Source: Nephrocerus scutellatus (Eukaryota; Arthropoda; Insecta; Diptera; Pipunculidae). From it: 64,000 nucleotides of DNA. Shown piece by piece: positions 53,422-62,914 of the stretch (positions are counted from its first letter, which is position 1; each line of letters begins with the position of its first letter). The translations under genes were made by a program, and so were the position numbers. The stretch lies in the NCBI GenBank assembly GCA_947095585.1, contig OX352763.1, positions 30,739,462-30,803,461 of the forward strand, written 5' to 3'. Under the pieces are notes generated by a model. That model worked only from the letters and a program-made list of their open reading frames with translations. It was not told the origin of the DNA and did no database searches.

Positions 53422-53970
53422 TGCTTCGAGGATGCGGCTGGTCTGGCATATTTTTGAAAGATAAGCACATAGTCGACGTTTACTTCCCGTATATGAGGGA
53501 TGATACAACATGCCACACCCTAATCAATCGAATTCTTTTGGAAAAAGTCCTGCACAGGTAGTTCATTTGTCGCCGGCAATTAACCACCCTTCGTCTTATC
53601 CCCCGTTGACACTGACACGCTAGTCAAGGTTGCGACAAGCGAATCGATATCGGAAAAACTTTATAATTTGAAAACAAACATTCAATCATCGAGTTCTAAA
53701 AAATGAGCAAGAAATAAATGTCTTCCAATTAACTTGGTGCTGAAATTGGAGCCACTTTTGACATTGACATCTGACTGACGTTGAGATTTCGTGCCACTCG
53801 CAATGCATTGCAGATGCATTAGTGGAGCAAATCTCCGCGGCTAGAGGAAAAACTTGAAATGTTTCGAATTTTTGCACAAATGAATAGAAATAGAAACTAA
53901 AACTTTCTTTAAAAAAGAACAACAAATTTACTAAAGAATAGAAAAGTTAGGAGTTACTGGAATCGCTGGA

Positions 53971-54521
53971 TTATCGCTCCACATAGGAGGAGTCAGCATC
54001 AGCGTTTGTGTTGGTGTCGGTGTCTGTGTCGAGATTGGAATCGTTATCCTTCGGATCCTCCGTGTTGTTATATTCATAGTTATAGCCATTATCTTTCTCG
54101 TTGTAATCGTCGACTCCTAGATTCTCACCGCGGTGTGAATCATAGACATTATTTGCCTCTGAAGAAATATCCGGAAGAAATGGTAACTCCTCCACAGTGT
54201 CTGTTGTTGTCAGCACTGTAAGATCTGGTTTTCTTGTTGTGGTTGTTGTCATCATAGTCGCAGCCGTCGTCGTCATAGTTGTTGTCGTTACCTTGGTTGG
54301 CTTCATCGACGTCAATGGTTTCGGTATTTCCAATTCGCTACCTGCTTGGAAGGACACACACAATTATTTAAGAAAATCACTCGTATCCCCTTGCAAATTC
54401 TTACAATCCTTGGAGTTGGGTTCAAAATCACATCGAATGATCCGATCGATTTCATCATCAGTTAAAATATATTTCGGTGGTCTTCGCTGCACGTAGAAGG
54501 TTTCCACCTACTCATCCATAC
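53971..54521 (-). pseudogene. Truncated copy of the mucin-like gene
   Basis: Exon 2 (54341-53971 after a CCAAGCAG acceptor) is open and has a single copy of the Thr-rich unit, with MTTTAATMMTTTTTRKP and the DTDTDTNT tail to SYVER. The intron boundaries match the 9849-10817 gene. Exon 1 is cut at 54521 and so lacks the start codon and signal peptide; a Trp codon near 54507 has become TAG (ATG GAT GAG TAG). This copy is non-functional unless it acquired a new upstream exon, which I do not see. The upstream neighbour is an AT-rich repeat and an RTE fragment. Confidence 0.75.
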
Positions 54522-54616
54522 ACAAAAATTTTGCCAAAAAGTGTTGTCCATCAGAGATACACATTTATATAAAATTTAAAGAAAATCGGGTAAATTTTGT
54601 AAAATATTTGTATGGG

Positions 54617-55500
54617 AAATGGAACAGTCGCAGCTTGGTGTTTAAGCTGATCGCATTGATTCGCCATATCATGGACATAATTCCAAACAAATTCCTGTTC
54701 GGTTCTACCTGTCTTGTCTCCTAAGATATTGGAAAATTTCTACTCTCTCTACCGGCTGTCCAGCAATGTTAATTTATCTGAGTTAGTGCCGAGGTTGCTG
54801 ATTTCGTTTTGGCAGTACATATTATTCTTCAAACCCGCAACATTTGCCTCCCTTTCCACATTTGTTGTCATTTGGTGCAGCTCCATAATCTTGTGTAAGA
54901 GTAAACAAACAAACAAAACAAACAGCGTAGTCCAGATATTTGAGTTGAGGTGTAAGAGTCCAAAGAATTCCTCCGTTTCCAGTAGATAAAGCTGCGCGAA
55001 GCACATCGCTAATCACAAAAAAAGTATCGGCGATACAATGCAACCTTGTCGTACCCCACTTAGGATCTCGAACTCCTTTGACAGCTTTCTTCTATGCAGC
55101 ACATGACATTTAGAGCCATCATAGGTAGCTTTAATAATAGCTATTAGTTTATCGGGTATACCTCTGCTGTGCAAGGAGAGCCAGATAAGCTGTCTGCTGA
55201 TACTGTGAAACGCCTTCTCAATAGCGATGAACAGCAGGTGCCCGGAATTCAATGCACTGTTCAATAATGATCCGCAGGGTGTTTATGTGGTCTACACAGG
55301 AGGGTCCAGTGCGGAAACCTGCTTGTTCTCCATCTAGTCTATCTTTCAGATGTTCCTTAATTCGCTGAAGTACTACTTTGGCTTTTACCTTTACAACTGC
55401 AGGAAGAACGCAAATGCCTCTCCAGTTTTCGCACTCCATAAGACTACCTTTTCTAGGGAGCTTCACAATAATACCCTTCTTCCACTCGTTGGGGAAACTT
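54617..55500 (-). mobile_element. RTE fragment, third copy of the 41777-45064 family
   Basis: Minus strand, internal part only: from MKLPRKGSLMECENWRGICV (about 55465) through GPSCVDHINTLRIIIEQC, RGIPDKLIAIIKATYDGSKC and GVRQGCIVSPILFL to IMELHQMTTNVEREANVAG. Stops, frameshifts and a small AAAC-rich expansion near 54905 replace the YADDVCLL box. Inactive. Confidence 0.75.
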
Positions 55501-55890
55501 GAAACAACAATGAAATTTATTGTTTTCCAAAATTTGTGTTGGGTATTTAAAGAAAGTATTTTTGAAAGTATCGGAAACAGGACCAGATTTGATTCAAAAT
55601 GTACACCCGATTAGAGATTTTACGTGAAAAATTCAAATTTTTATGGATAGTTTTTTTCTAACTCATATGTTTTCACAAATAAACGCTTAAAAGTGGTGTG
55701 CAAAAACTAAGAAATTGGTTTTTTTTTGGGTGGCGCGTGATTAAATAGCTTTCGCAATTTTCTAGTTATTATTTCTTGACAACAAAAAATTGCTTATTCT
55801 ATGTTATCTTTGCTAGTAATCAGCATATGGAGATTATCATTATCTAACAGCTTAACTATCACTCAACTACTTTGTGCTGATAGCCACCGT
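55501..55890 (+). repeat. Shared upstream region of family-1 copy P5
   Basis: Begins 'AACAACAATGAAATTTATTG', then 'AAGAAAGTATTTTTGAAAGT' (55551), 'GATTAGAGATTTTACGTG' and 'GTGGCGCGTGATTAAATAG', abutting the RTE fragment directly. Shorter than the P4 version. Confidence 0.65.
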
Positions 55891-55891
55891 A

Positions 55892-55923
55892 TATAAAAGC
55901 CAAGCAAGACGTCGATTTCAGTA
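55892..55923 (+). promoter_or_regulatory. Core promoter of family-1 copy P5
   Basis: TATAAAAG at 55892-55899 and TTTCAGTAGAG with initiator A at 55920: 28 bases. 5' leader 86 bases. Confidence 0.75.
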
Positions 55924-56005
55924 GAGTCACTGATCACAGCAGTGTCGAGAACTTTCTGTTTTTGTTCCGTCCCATCAACTATTTGTCAGCTCATCACCGA
56001 CGACC

Positions 56006-56317
56006 ATGAAGGCCACCTACAGCTCAATCACAATTTGTATCCTTTTGTTTTGCATTGCAGCTGTGCAGTGCAGGCCGACGTCCGATCAGGAAAAACAGGA
56101 GAATAGTGGCGCTAACACTGAAAATACTGGGTTTGAATTCGCTCGAGCCTTATGGAATGGAGATGAAGAAGCTATCATGAGCTCGACCAAGGAGTTTTCC
56201 GAACGTTTCATGGCCAACACACGGTTGAATGATGTCATCGATGGCATTAAATATGTGGGCAATGGAATTTCCAAAAGCTTCGAACCTCATGAAGGTTTCA
56301 ACCCTCGTCTTGCCTAA
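56006..56317 (+). CDS. Small secreted peptide family 1, copy P5 (103 aa)
   Basis: Single exon. Signal peptide MKATYSSITICILLFCIAAV, then QC and RPTSDQEKQENSGANTENTG, combining the spacer seen in P1/P3 (SDQEKQ) with that of P2 (ENSGATTENTG). The core follows: FEFARALWNGDEEAIM, STKEFSERFMANTRLNDVID, GIKYVGNGISKSFEPHEG, ending FNPRLA. It carries every segment found in the other short copies. The 3' UTR (CGTAGTTTAATGC, then GAAGAATTAAAAG and AATAAATAAATAC) matches P1 and P4 and offers polyadenylation signals. Secreted; function unknown. The mosaic spacer suggests either an ancestral layout or gene conversion among copies. Confidence 0.8.
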   Translation: MKATYSSITICILLFCIAAVQCRPTSDQEKQENSGANTENTGFEFARALWNGDEEAIMSSTKEFSERFMANTRLNDVIDGIKYVGNGISKSFEPHEGFNPRLA

Positions 56318-56679
56318 CCGTAGTTTAATGCAATTCTATTTATATTATTTGTAACTTATGTCTTGCTGAAGAATTAAAAGAAATAAAAGAATTTAATAAA
56401 TAAATACTCAAACATACTGATGTATTGCAAAGATTTGCGAATGCTAATGGATTAGGTATCGTCATCGTTGTAATTGTTGGCTCTTCTAAAACCTTCTCCT
56501 TTAGAGAAAAAAAAACTTGTTTCAGAGTAAAAATCTATTCGGTCTGTTCTTGACTGCTGTTAGTTACAGAGTTAGAGTTTTTTATTTTACAATTTGTACA
56601 ACTGTCAATATTGATTATGACTTATTCAAAATAGTATTGATTATAACAAATTCACAATATCTCCACTAAATTTGTGTTG

Positions 56680-56880
56680 GAGCCCCCGACCTTGGAGCCC
56701 GATCACTTCCAAATTTCAATAGGAAGTGTTGTCATTGGAGAAACACATGTGTTGAAAATTTGAGGAAATCGGGATAATTATTAAAAAATGGATATGGGAC
56801 TCAAGGCCCTCTCAATGGACAAAAAGTTTTGTCCATCGGAGATACAAATGAGTATAAAATTTATAGAAAATCTTTAAAAA
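56680..56880. repeat. Interspersed AT-rich repeat fragment
   Basis: 'GAGCCCGATCACTTCCAAAT', 'GTGTTGTCATTGGAGAAACA' and 'AAAAAGTTTTGTCCATCGGA' are typical pieces of the family at 19000-19540. Confidence 0.55.
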
Positions 56881-57190
56881 TCAATAAAACAGTGACAGGC
56901 AGGAAACATTCCTACAATGTTCAAGCGATTCGATTGTTTTCGCGATATGTACGTCACCAATAAGTTTTAACGCGCGGTTCTGAACTCTGTCTAGTAGATG
57001 CAATGTGGTGTTGGCGGCACTTGCCCAGACAATACAGTTGTATTCAAGTATAGGGTAATATACGCCTTGTAAATAGTAGCCAGATCTGAAGGAGTGAAGT
57101 ACATCTTGCACCGTTTGTTTCACTTGTGACGAAGAGGGGCGTGCAGAAAGCGTGAAGTCATATGAAAAGCTAAGAGTACTGTCGTTATTT
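56881..57190 (-). mobile_element. Family K fragment that preserves the empty mariner site
   Basis: Minus strand: EYNCIVWASAANTTLHLLDR, VQNRALKLIGDV, HIAKTIESLEHCRNVSCLSL, continuous across the point where the second mariner-type element interrupts the copy at 59852-62914. The target TA is at 56950-56951. Confidence 0.8.
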
Positions 57191-57229
57191 TTATTATTGT
57201 GTTATTAATTCCATTCTATTTTATTCTAA

Positions 57230-57690
57230 GCCCATATTCCTTGAGCAAAGGGCATGTTTGTCGTTTTTCACGGGCTTTGTCAAATTATCAGCAATCATTT
57301 CATTGGTATTTTCATATTGAAGTTAAATTACCTTATGACTTAGTTTTGTGCGTGGACTATATACTTGATTGTGTGGCATATTGATTGCACTTTGATTATC
57401 GCGATACATTTTTATTGCCTGATGTTTTCCATCCAATATTTCTTCCATGAGTTGCCGAATCCAGATGTGTTTCTTTAGTCGCCACCGCAGCGATTGCCAT
57501 ATATTCAGCCTCTGCACTCGAGAGTGCGACCGTTGGTTGTCTTTTACTTGTCCAAGAAATTAAACAATTTTGCAGTTTGAACAAGTACCCAGTGTAAGAG
57601 TTCGGTCATCCATTTTTGATGCCCAGTCGGCACTTTTTTCATATAAGCTATTTCATCATTTGTTTTCGCGTTGTAGAAGACAGCTCGAAA
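57230..57690 (-). pseudogene. Ty1/copia-type RNase H fragment
   Basis: Minus strand: a broken '[12 protein letters not shown]', then (57584-57396) [20 protein letters not shown] and [10 protein letters not shown], then after a frameshift (57517-57323) [15 protein letters not shown] and [20 protein letters not shown]. This is the C-terminal RNase H of a copia-type polyprotein; SSAEAEY and the DNQSA motif carry catalytic acids. The end of the protein continues in fragments to about 57235. No LTRs are seen, so only a 460-base fragment remains. Confidence 0.8.
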
Positions 57691-57694
57691 TGGC

Positions 57695-58815
57695 GAATTG
57701 ATTAATCTGCGCTCACAAGTAGGATTATTAATTCAAAGCAGGGTGCCAGAGGATCTGTCTGCGGAGGAACCCCACAAGGTGGAGTCCTGTCCCCCCTTCT
57801 ATGGAAGTGAGGGCTGCAGAGTAATCGCTTATGCGGTAACGTTGCTATTGCCGTCTCAGGAAAATACCCGAACTTCTGCAAAATGCTCTCAACAAGGTAA
57901 CTATCGCTGTGGTTGAGGGGTTAATCCTCACAAAACTTAGCATGTCCTATCAACAGGAAATATAAAGTTCCACTTATCAACTCTCCTGCTATAAAAGGGA
58001 TAAGCTTAACATTTCTGATAGAGCCTGATATTTAGGTCTTATTTTGGACAGGAAGCTGAGCTGGAAACCTAACATATAAGAAACTGGAAGATGAACACAT
58101 TCATTTTTACACACACGGGTCAAAAACTGATGACGGATTCGGCGGAATTTTAGCTTCTCTTTCCGTCTTCCAAATCACTGTAGTGTTTTCCAGGCTAAAA
58201 TTATGTCATTCAATATCCACCCTGTGTTGGGTGCCGGTGCACAGAGACATTCCGGGTAACTGTATGGCTGACGAACTCGCCAAGCAAGGAACTACACTAC
58301 CCTTCTTACCTGAATATGGTTCCATAGCAAACCAATCGCTACATACAGACTCTTGTTTAAGCGGGATGCTAATTTAAAAACTAACTGAAGGTGGGTAATC
58401 GATACAACTTGCATAGCAACAAAGCAGATCGGGCAAGTGTTTGATCTCTCAAAAAGATCGCAGATCGGTGCTATTCTGGGTGTCACCACTATAGGCAGGC
58501 ATGTGCAAGACTTGGAGTCTTCTTGAATGACTTATGCAGTAGCTGTGGTGATGAGGAGAAGGAGGTGTAGGAAACCATCGTCCATCATCTCTGTACTTGT
58601 GCAGCCCTCTCCCAAAGGCGTAAACTCCATATGGGAGCTGTCTTCTACAACGACACTAATGATCTCATTAGCATTGAAATTGGTAGTCTCCTACGCTTCA
58701 TACGAAACTCTTATTGGTTCATCGAGTGGGTGGAAGAAATTCTTCCTAATCCGTGTGGTATCACAATGGACCATTACTAGTCTAAGTGTGTCGGTTCCAC
58801 TGACAGCCACCTATA
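57695..58815 (+). pseudogene. LOA-like element: reverse transcriptase end, RNase H and zinc-binding tail
   Basis: Plus strand in broken frames: SVCGGTPQGGVLSPLL (57755), AIAVSGKYP (57850), YLGLILDRKLSWKPN (58025), an RNase H end with LCWVPVHRDIPGNCMADELA (58225), and a Cys/His tail CSSCGDEEKE...IVHHLCTC (58535-58600). The order of reverse transcriptase, RNase H and a terminal Cys-x-x-Cys/His motif is characteristic of LOA/R1-like elements. Several stops; inactive. Confidence 0.65.
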
Positions 58816-59110
58816 CCCAACCTAAACTAACCCGATTTTCTTCAAATTTTGTACGCATGTGTATCTCCGATGTACAACACTTTTTGTAAAAATTTGATAG
58901 TGATCGGCCCCCGGGGTCAGGGGATATTTATACAAATTTAAAAAATAAAATAACCCGATTTTCCTCAAATTTGAAACACATATTTTTTTTCGCTTGACAA
59001 CAATTTTTGCAACAATTTTTAAGTGATCGGCTCCCATACCATATTTTTGTAAAAATTTACCCGATTTTCTTCAATTTTTATACACTCTCCGATTAGAGAA
59101 TTTACAAGAA
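58815..59110. repeat. Interspersed AT-rich repeat, two or three tandem pieces
   Basis: 'ACCCGATTTTCTTCAAATTT' appears three times (near 58839, 58962 and 59058, with small changes), each followed by CAnTTTTTGnAAnAATTT and a 'TGATCGGCnCCC' step, so the repeat is built of units of about 100-120 bases. Confidence 0.6.
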
Positions 59111-59149
59111 AAATAGTTTTATAGGTTTTTTTTAAGTTCTTGTGTTTAT

Positions 59150-59700
59150 TTATATTTCTGCAACTCCCTTGCGCCCATACGTCCTCGGTAGCATATAGAT
59201 CTTATGTTCTTCACCACAGTTGGTGCATTTGGATGGCTGGTTTTCGGGTTTGTTGCAATCCATATAATTGTTCATGCCAGCGCACTTAACACATCGAGAG
59301 ATTTTGGAGCAGTAGTTTTCTGTGTGCTCACAGACTTGACAGTTTTTACATTGTGGGATAAAAGTCAACGCCTTGACCGACTCAGCTTTTATTTACATTT
59401 TCCAATATTTTACTTATATTGAATATCTTTTTAACGTCCTCGTTTGGTTCAAATTGTAACTAGAAACATGTTCAGTGGTTCCTTCGCTTCGCATTTCAGT
59501 TTGATGTTGCAAATCTGAGAGTATCAACCCGGGCTTGCAGGAATAATGTAGATCTTTAAAAATTACTTTAATTAGACTTGTTTTTGTATTTTCGTATGAG
59601 TACAAAGATATTTTCAAATCCGGTAGCATTCCAGTAACTGATCGATAGTCGTTTTCATCCGTAGTATTCAATTTTTAAATTTGGCTTCTCCTTTTTTATC
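59150..59700 (-). pseudogene. Jockey-type ORF1 (gag-like) fragment with zinc knuckles, copy 2
   Basis: Minus strand: 59671-59414 reads NTTDENDYRSVTGMLPDLKI, SLYSYENTKTSLIKVIFKDL and LILSDLQHQTEM. After a frameshift, 59368-59150 reads CKNCQVCEHTENYCSKISRC, VKCAGMNN and CTNCGEEHK, two to three CCHC-like knuckles with some His residues changed. Such proteins coat element RNA. The frameshift and missing N-terminus make it a pseudogene. The first part also sits at 45840-46175. Confidence 0.7.
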
Positions 59701-59714
59701 TCTAACCATCCACA

Positions 59715-59851
59715 CCAAATATAATTATAGAGGGAGGGCGCAGATGGATCGAGAGAAAATCTTTGATTTCCTCAACAGCTTTAGTTTTCTACATAATATT
59801 CGTTTTATTTAAGGATTCAGTCATTCGTTTGCTGCTAGTCTGCTACTATGG
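59715..59851 (+). repeat. Family-2 duplication unit, copy D, left part
   Basis: It matches 46165-46290 up to GCTGCTAGTCTGCTACTATGGC, where the family K element begins; the unit resumes at about 62915. Confidence 0.75.
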
Positions 59852-60261
59852 CTTTTTTTTATAATGTACACACGCTAAAGGGGTTAGCACCCTTATAATG
59901 CTTAGCACAGCGTGGGCGTTAGGAAATTAGGGAGAGGAAAGGATGAGATGTCTATGGATGCGTGTCTTAAACGACTGCAGATCATATAAATGCGGAAACA
60001 CAGAATCAGGCAATTCATTCCACATAACTATCGTGCGGCTAAAGAAGGAATCTCTGAATTGGTTAGTACGTCCGAAGATAGGCTTAATGGTGGACCCATG
60101 AGCTCGAGTTGAGGCACGGGTATTATGGATGGGTTGGAGAATGGGCGGGATGCATCTGGATATTTCTTTTGAACACCGCTTGTGGAAAAAGCGATAAAAC
60201 AGTGACAGGCAGGAAACATTCCTACGATGTTCAAGCGATTCGATTGTTTTCGCGATATGTA

Positions 60262-61562
60262 AAGGGTTATCCATTTTGCGGTTTCAAAAGTAAACGTAAA
60301 TAAAACACATATAAAATATTTGTTATCATGATATTTCTTTTTTATTATAAAGTTTGAACGTTGACATTATGTGTGAAACACTACATCATTTAAATGACCA
60401 CCACGCGAATTGTTGCAAGCATCAATTCTTTTGAGGTAATTTTTGACCACTTTTTGACACATATTGGGCGGTATCTCAGCAATAACTTGACGAATATTGG
60501 TTTTTAAGTGGTCAAGAGTTTAAGGTTTATCTGCATAAACACGGTCTTATGCGTAGCTCCACAAAAAAAGTCAAGCAGTGTCAAATCGCATGATCTTGGT
60601 GGCCAGTTGATATCGCCACGACGAGAAATTACGCGGCCAGGAAATGTCTCTTGCAATAAAGCCATATTCGCTCGAGTTGTGTGGCATGTGGCACCGTCTT
60701 GTTGAAACCACATATTTTCTAAGTCGTATTCTTCAATAGCAGGCAAAAAAAAGTCGGTAAGCATATGACCATAAACCTCCGAATTGACGGTGACAGTCGT
60801 TCCATTGTCGTTTTCGAAGAAGTAAGGTCCAATCACACCTCCGGACCAAAGAGCGCACCAAGCAGTGACTTTGTGTGGATGTAATGGCCTCTCTTCAATT
60901 ACTTGAGGATTCTCAGAAACCCAAATACGACAATTTTGTTTGTTAACATACCCACCGAGTGAGAAATGTGCTTCGTCGCTGAAAAATATTTCGTTCGAAA
61001 AATCGCCGTCCACCGCCTGTTGTTCAAGCACCCATTCGACGTATCTACGACGTTGTGAATGGTCAGCTGGCTTCAGTTGTTGTGTAAGCTGGATTTTATA
61101 TTGATGTAGGTGTAGATCCAAATGCAAAATACGACATAATGTGCCGTAAGATAGTCCTAATTCCTGAGAACGACGAGGAATCGACACATTCGGGTCTTCG
61201 GCAACACTTTCAGTTACAGCAGCGATATTTTCAGTAGTACGAACGAAACGATGATGCACAGGCCTTACAATATCTGTAACCGATCCAGTCTCTTCTAATT
61301 TCTTCACAATTTTGCCAATTGCTTGCGTAGTTGGACGATTATGTAAACCATAATCTCCTCTTAAAGCACGATATGTGGCTGTGGCAGAATCACCATTTTT
61401 GTAGTAGGTTTTTACAATTTTCAAGCCTTGTGCGATAGTTAAGCGATCCATTTTCGTAAATGTCAGACTTTCAACTGAAAAAAAAAATTGTTTTAACAAC
61501 TTAGTTTGACAGATGTCGAATTCCAGCCCTATACTTTTGAAACCGCGAAATGGATAACCCTT
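60262..61562 (-). mobile_element. Second DD41D mariner-type transposon (1301 bp), nested
   Basis: 31-base terminal inverted repeats with one mismatch: AAGGGTTATCCATTTTGCGG from 60262, and AAGGGTTATCCATTTCGCGG read inward from 61562, each continuing TTTCAAAAGTA. TA duplicates lie at 60260-60261 and 61563-61564. The same site in the copy at 56881-57190 is uninterrupted with a single TA, which proves the element boundaries. Confidence 0.95.
60367..61451 (-). pseudogene. DD41D transposase, C-terminally frameshifted
   Basis: The frame starts MDRLTIAQGLKIVKTYYKNG and is open to about residue 296. Helix-turn-helix regions (YRALRGDYGLHNRPTTQAI; IPRRSQELGLSYGTLCRIL) precede the catalytic core: Asp159 in FSDEAHF, Asp252 in QQDGATCHT and Asp294 in TLLDFF, again 41 residues apart. 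Just after the third Asp a frameshift near 60562-60569 replaces the expected DFFLWGY context. In the restored register two further stops occur before the natural end at 60367, so the C-terminal 65 residues are lost. The transposase is about the same length as the 5374-6459 gene (361 aa) but clearly diverged. Inactive on its own; the ends remain intact, so it could in principle be mobilised by a related enzyme. Confidence 0.88.
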
Positions 61563-61564
61563 TA

Positions 61565-62630
61565 CATCACCAATAAGTTTTAACGCGCGGTTCTGAACTC
61601 TGTCTAGTAGATGCAATGTGGTTTTGGGAGCACCTGCCCAGACAATGCAGTTGTATTCAAGTTTAGGGCGAATATACGCCTTGTAAATAATAGCCAGATC
61701 TGAAGGAGTGAAGTACATCTTGCACCGTTTTAGGAAACCTAAGCATCTCGCAGCATTTTTGGCGATTACAAATATGTGGTCATTCCAACGAAACTTGTTG
61801 TTGACACACATATCGAGAATTGAGAGCTTTTCAGTTTCTTTGATGCAAGATCCATTCATGGTTAAAATTTGGGGGTTTAAATTACGCTTAGACGACAGAA
61901 GACAGCATTGGGTTTTAGAAGCGTTAAATTCAACTCTATTATGTAGGCCCCACCTTGTTATGCTGTCTAGGTCAGAATGTAACGTACGTTGTTGTTCACG
62001 TTCCACTTGTGCCGAAGAGGGGCGCGCAGAAAGCGAGAAGTCATATGAAAAGCTAAGAGTACTGTCGTCAGCAAAGGAATGCATTAGATTAGAGGTGGTG
62101 GATAGGAGATCATTACTGAAAATCAGAAAGAGTGTCGGAGATAAAACAGAGCCTTGAGGAACACCGGCGTTTATGCGGTGGACATTGGATTTGAATCCGT
62201 CCAATACGACCTGGATTGAACGGTCAGAAAGGTAGTTCCTTGTCCAATCGAGCAGGGTGTTGTTAATTCCATAAGCAGTCATTTTCGACAAAAGAGTTTG
62301 ATGCCAGACCATGTCAAATGCCTTGGAAATATCGAGTGCAACGACTTTACTTTCACCAAATATGTGAATAGACTGGTTGCACTTTTCAGTGAGATAAGCC
62401 ATCAGGTCACATGTAGAGCGCTGCCTACGAAAACCGTACTGCTGGTCACTAAGGATTTCACGTGATTCAAGGTATTGCATAAGCTTACGATTGATCAGGG
62501 TTTCCATAACCTTGGAGAGTATGGATGTTAGCGCAATGGGTCGGTATGAGGAAAGAGATGACGTTTCGCCTTTTTCGCGTCGCCTTTAAGCGTTGGAATT
62601 GAAGACGAGGCAGTATTTTTAATTCGTTTC
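61565..62630 (-). pseudogene. Family K reverse transcriptase, interrupted by a mariner-type element
   Basis: The longest family K frame: SSLSSYRPIALTSILSKVME, QQYGFRRQRSTCDLMAYLTE, VALDISKAFDMVWHQTLLSK, INAGVPQGSVLSPTLFLIFS, NLMHSFADDSTLSFSYDF with an intact catalytic pair, RVEFNASKTQCCLLSSK, AYIRPKLEYNCIVWAGAPKT and VQNRALKLIGDV. At this point the mariner inverted repeat begins and the frame happens to stay open into the transposase, giving a chimeric 667-codon frame (62507-60504). The remaining C-terminus (HIAKTIESLEHRRNVSCLSL and RTIVMWNELPDSVFPHLYDL) is on the far side at 60259-59927. Confidence 0.8.
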
Positions 62631-62914
62631 ACAAATGACCAAAAATTTTTACTTCCTTTGGGACATTGAAGTATTTTTTGCCTCAGTTTTTGGTCATATT
62701 CGAATTTTGCGCGTCTTAATTTGGTTCGGTTTTACACAGTGGGGTTTTTTTATATATAACCGAAAGCATACCTCACGGTTCCTAGTAACCTCTTTGCAGC
62801 TTAAGTCATACCAAGCATTTTCCTTCGATTTAATACACTTTGTCCTGGAAGAGATAAATTGTCTCATACCCTCGAGTATTATGTTAGTGATCGTATCAGA
62901 AGTGGCATCCACAT

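Larger units (their letters stand above)
52205..54521 (-). repeat. Right arm of the large inverted duplication
   Basis: Reverse complement of 10039-12532. It ends at 54521, where the mucin-like gene is cut off within exon 1, so this arm is the derived one as far as the gene is concerned. Confidence 0.85.
59852..62914 (-). mobile_element. Family K non-LTR element, best preserved copy, carrying a mariner insertion
   Basis: Minus strand. The 3' end is a short A tail (TTTTTTTTATAATG on the + strand at 59852). The C-terminal part is at 60274-59927, the mariner-type insertion at 60262-61562, reverse transcriptase codons at 62507-61565 and linker codons at 62912-62640. An internal deletion near 62590 joins the linker (SSSIPTLK) to SSLSSYRPIAL. 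It lies inside family-2 unit D, replacing about 30 bases of it, with no obvious target duplication. Confidence 0.8.

Noticed and set aside
60504..62507. A domesticated reverse transcriptase-transposase fusion gene
   Set aside because: The transposase end is frameshifted, the reverse transcriptase has an internal deletion upstream, and the junction is simply the mariner inverted repeat.
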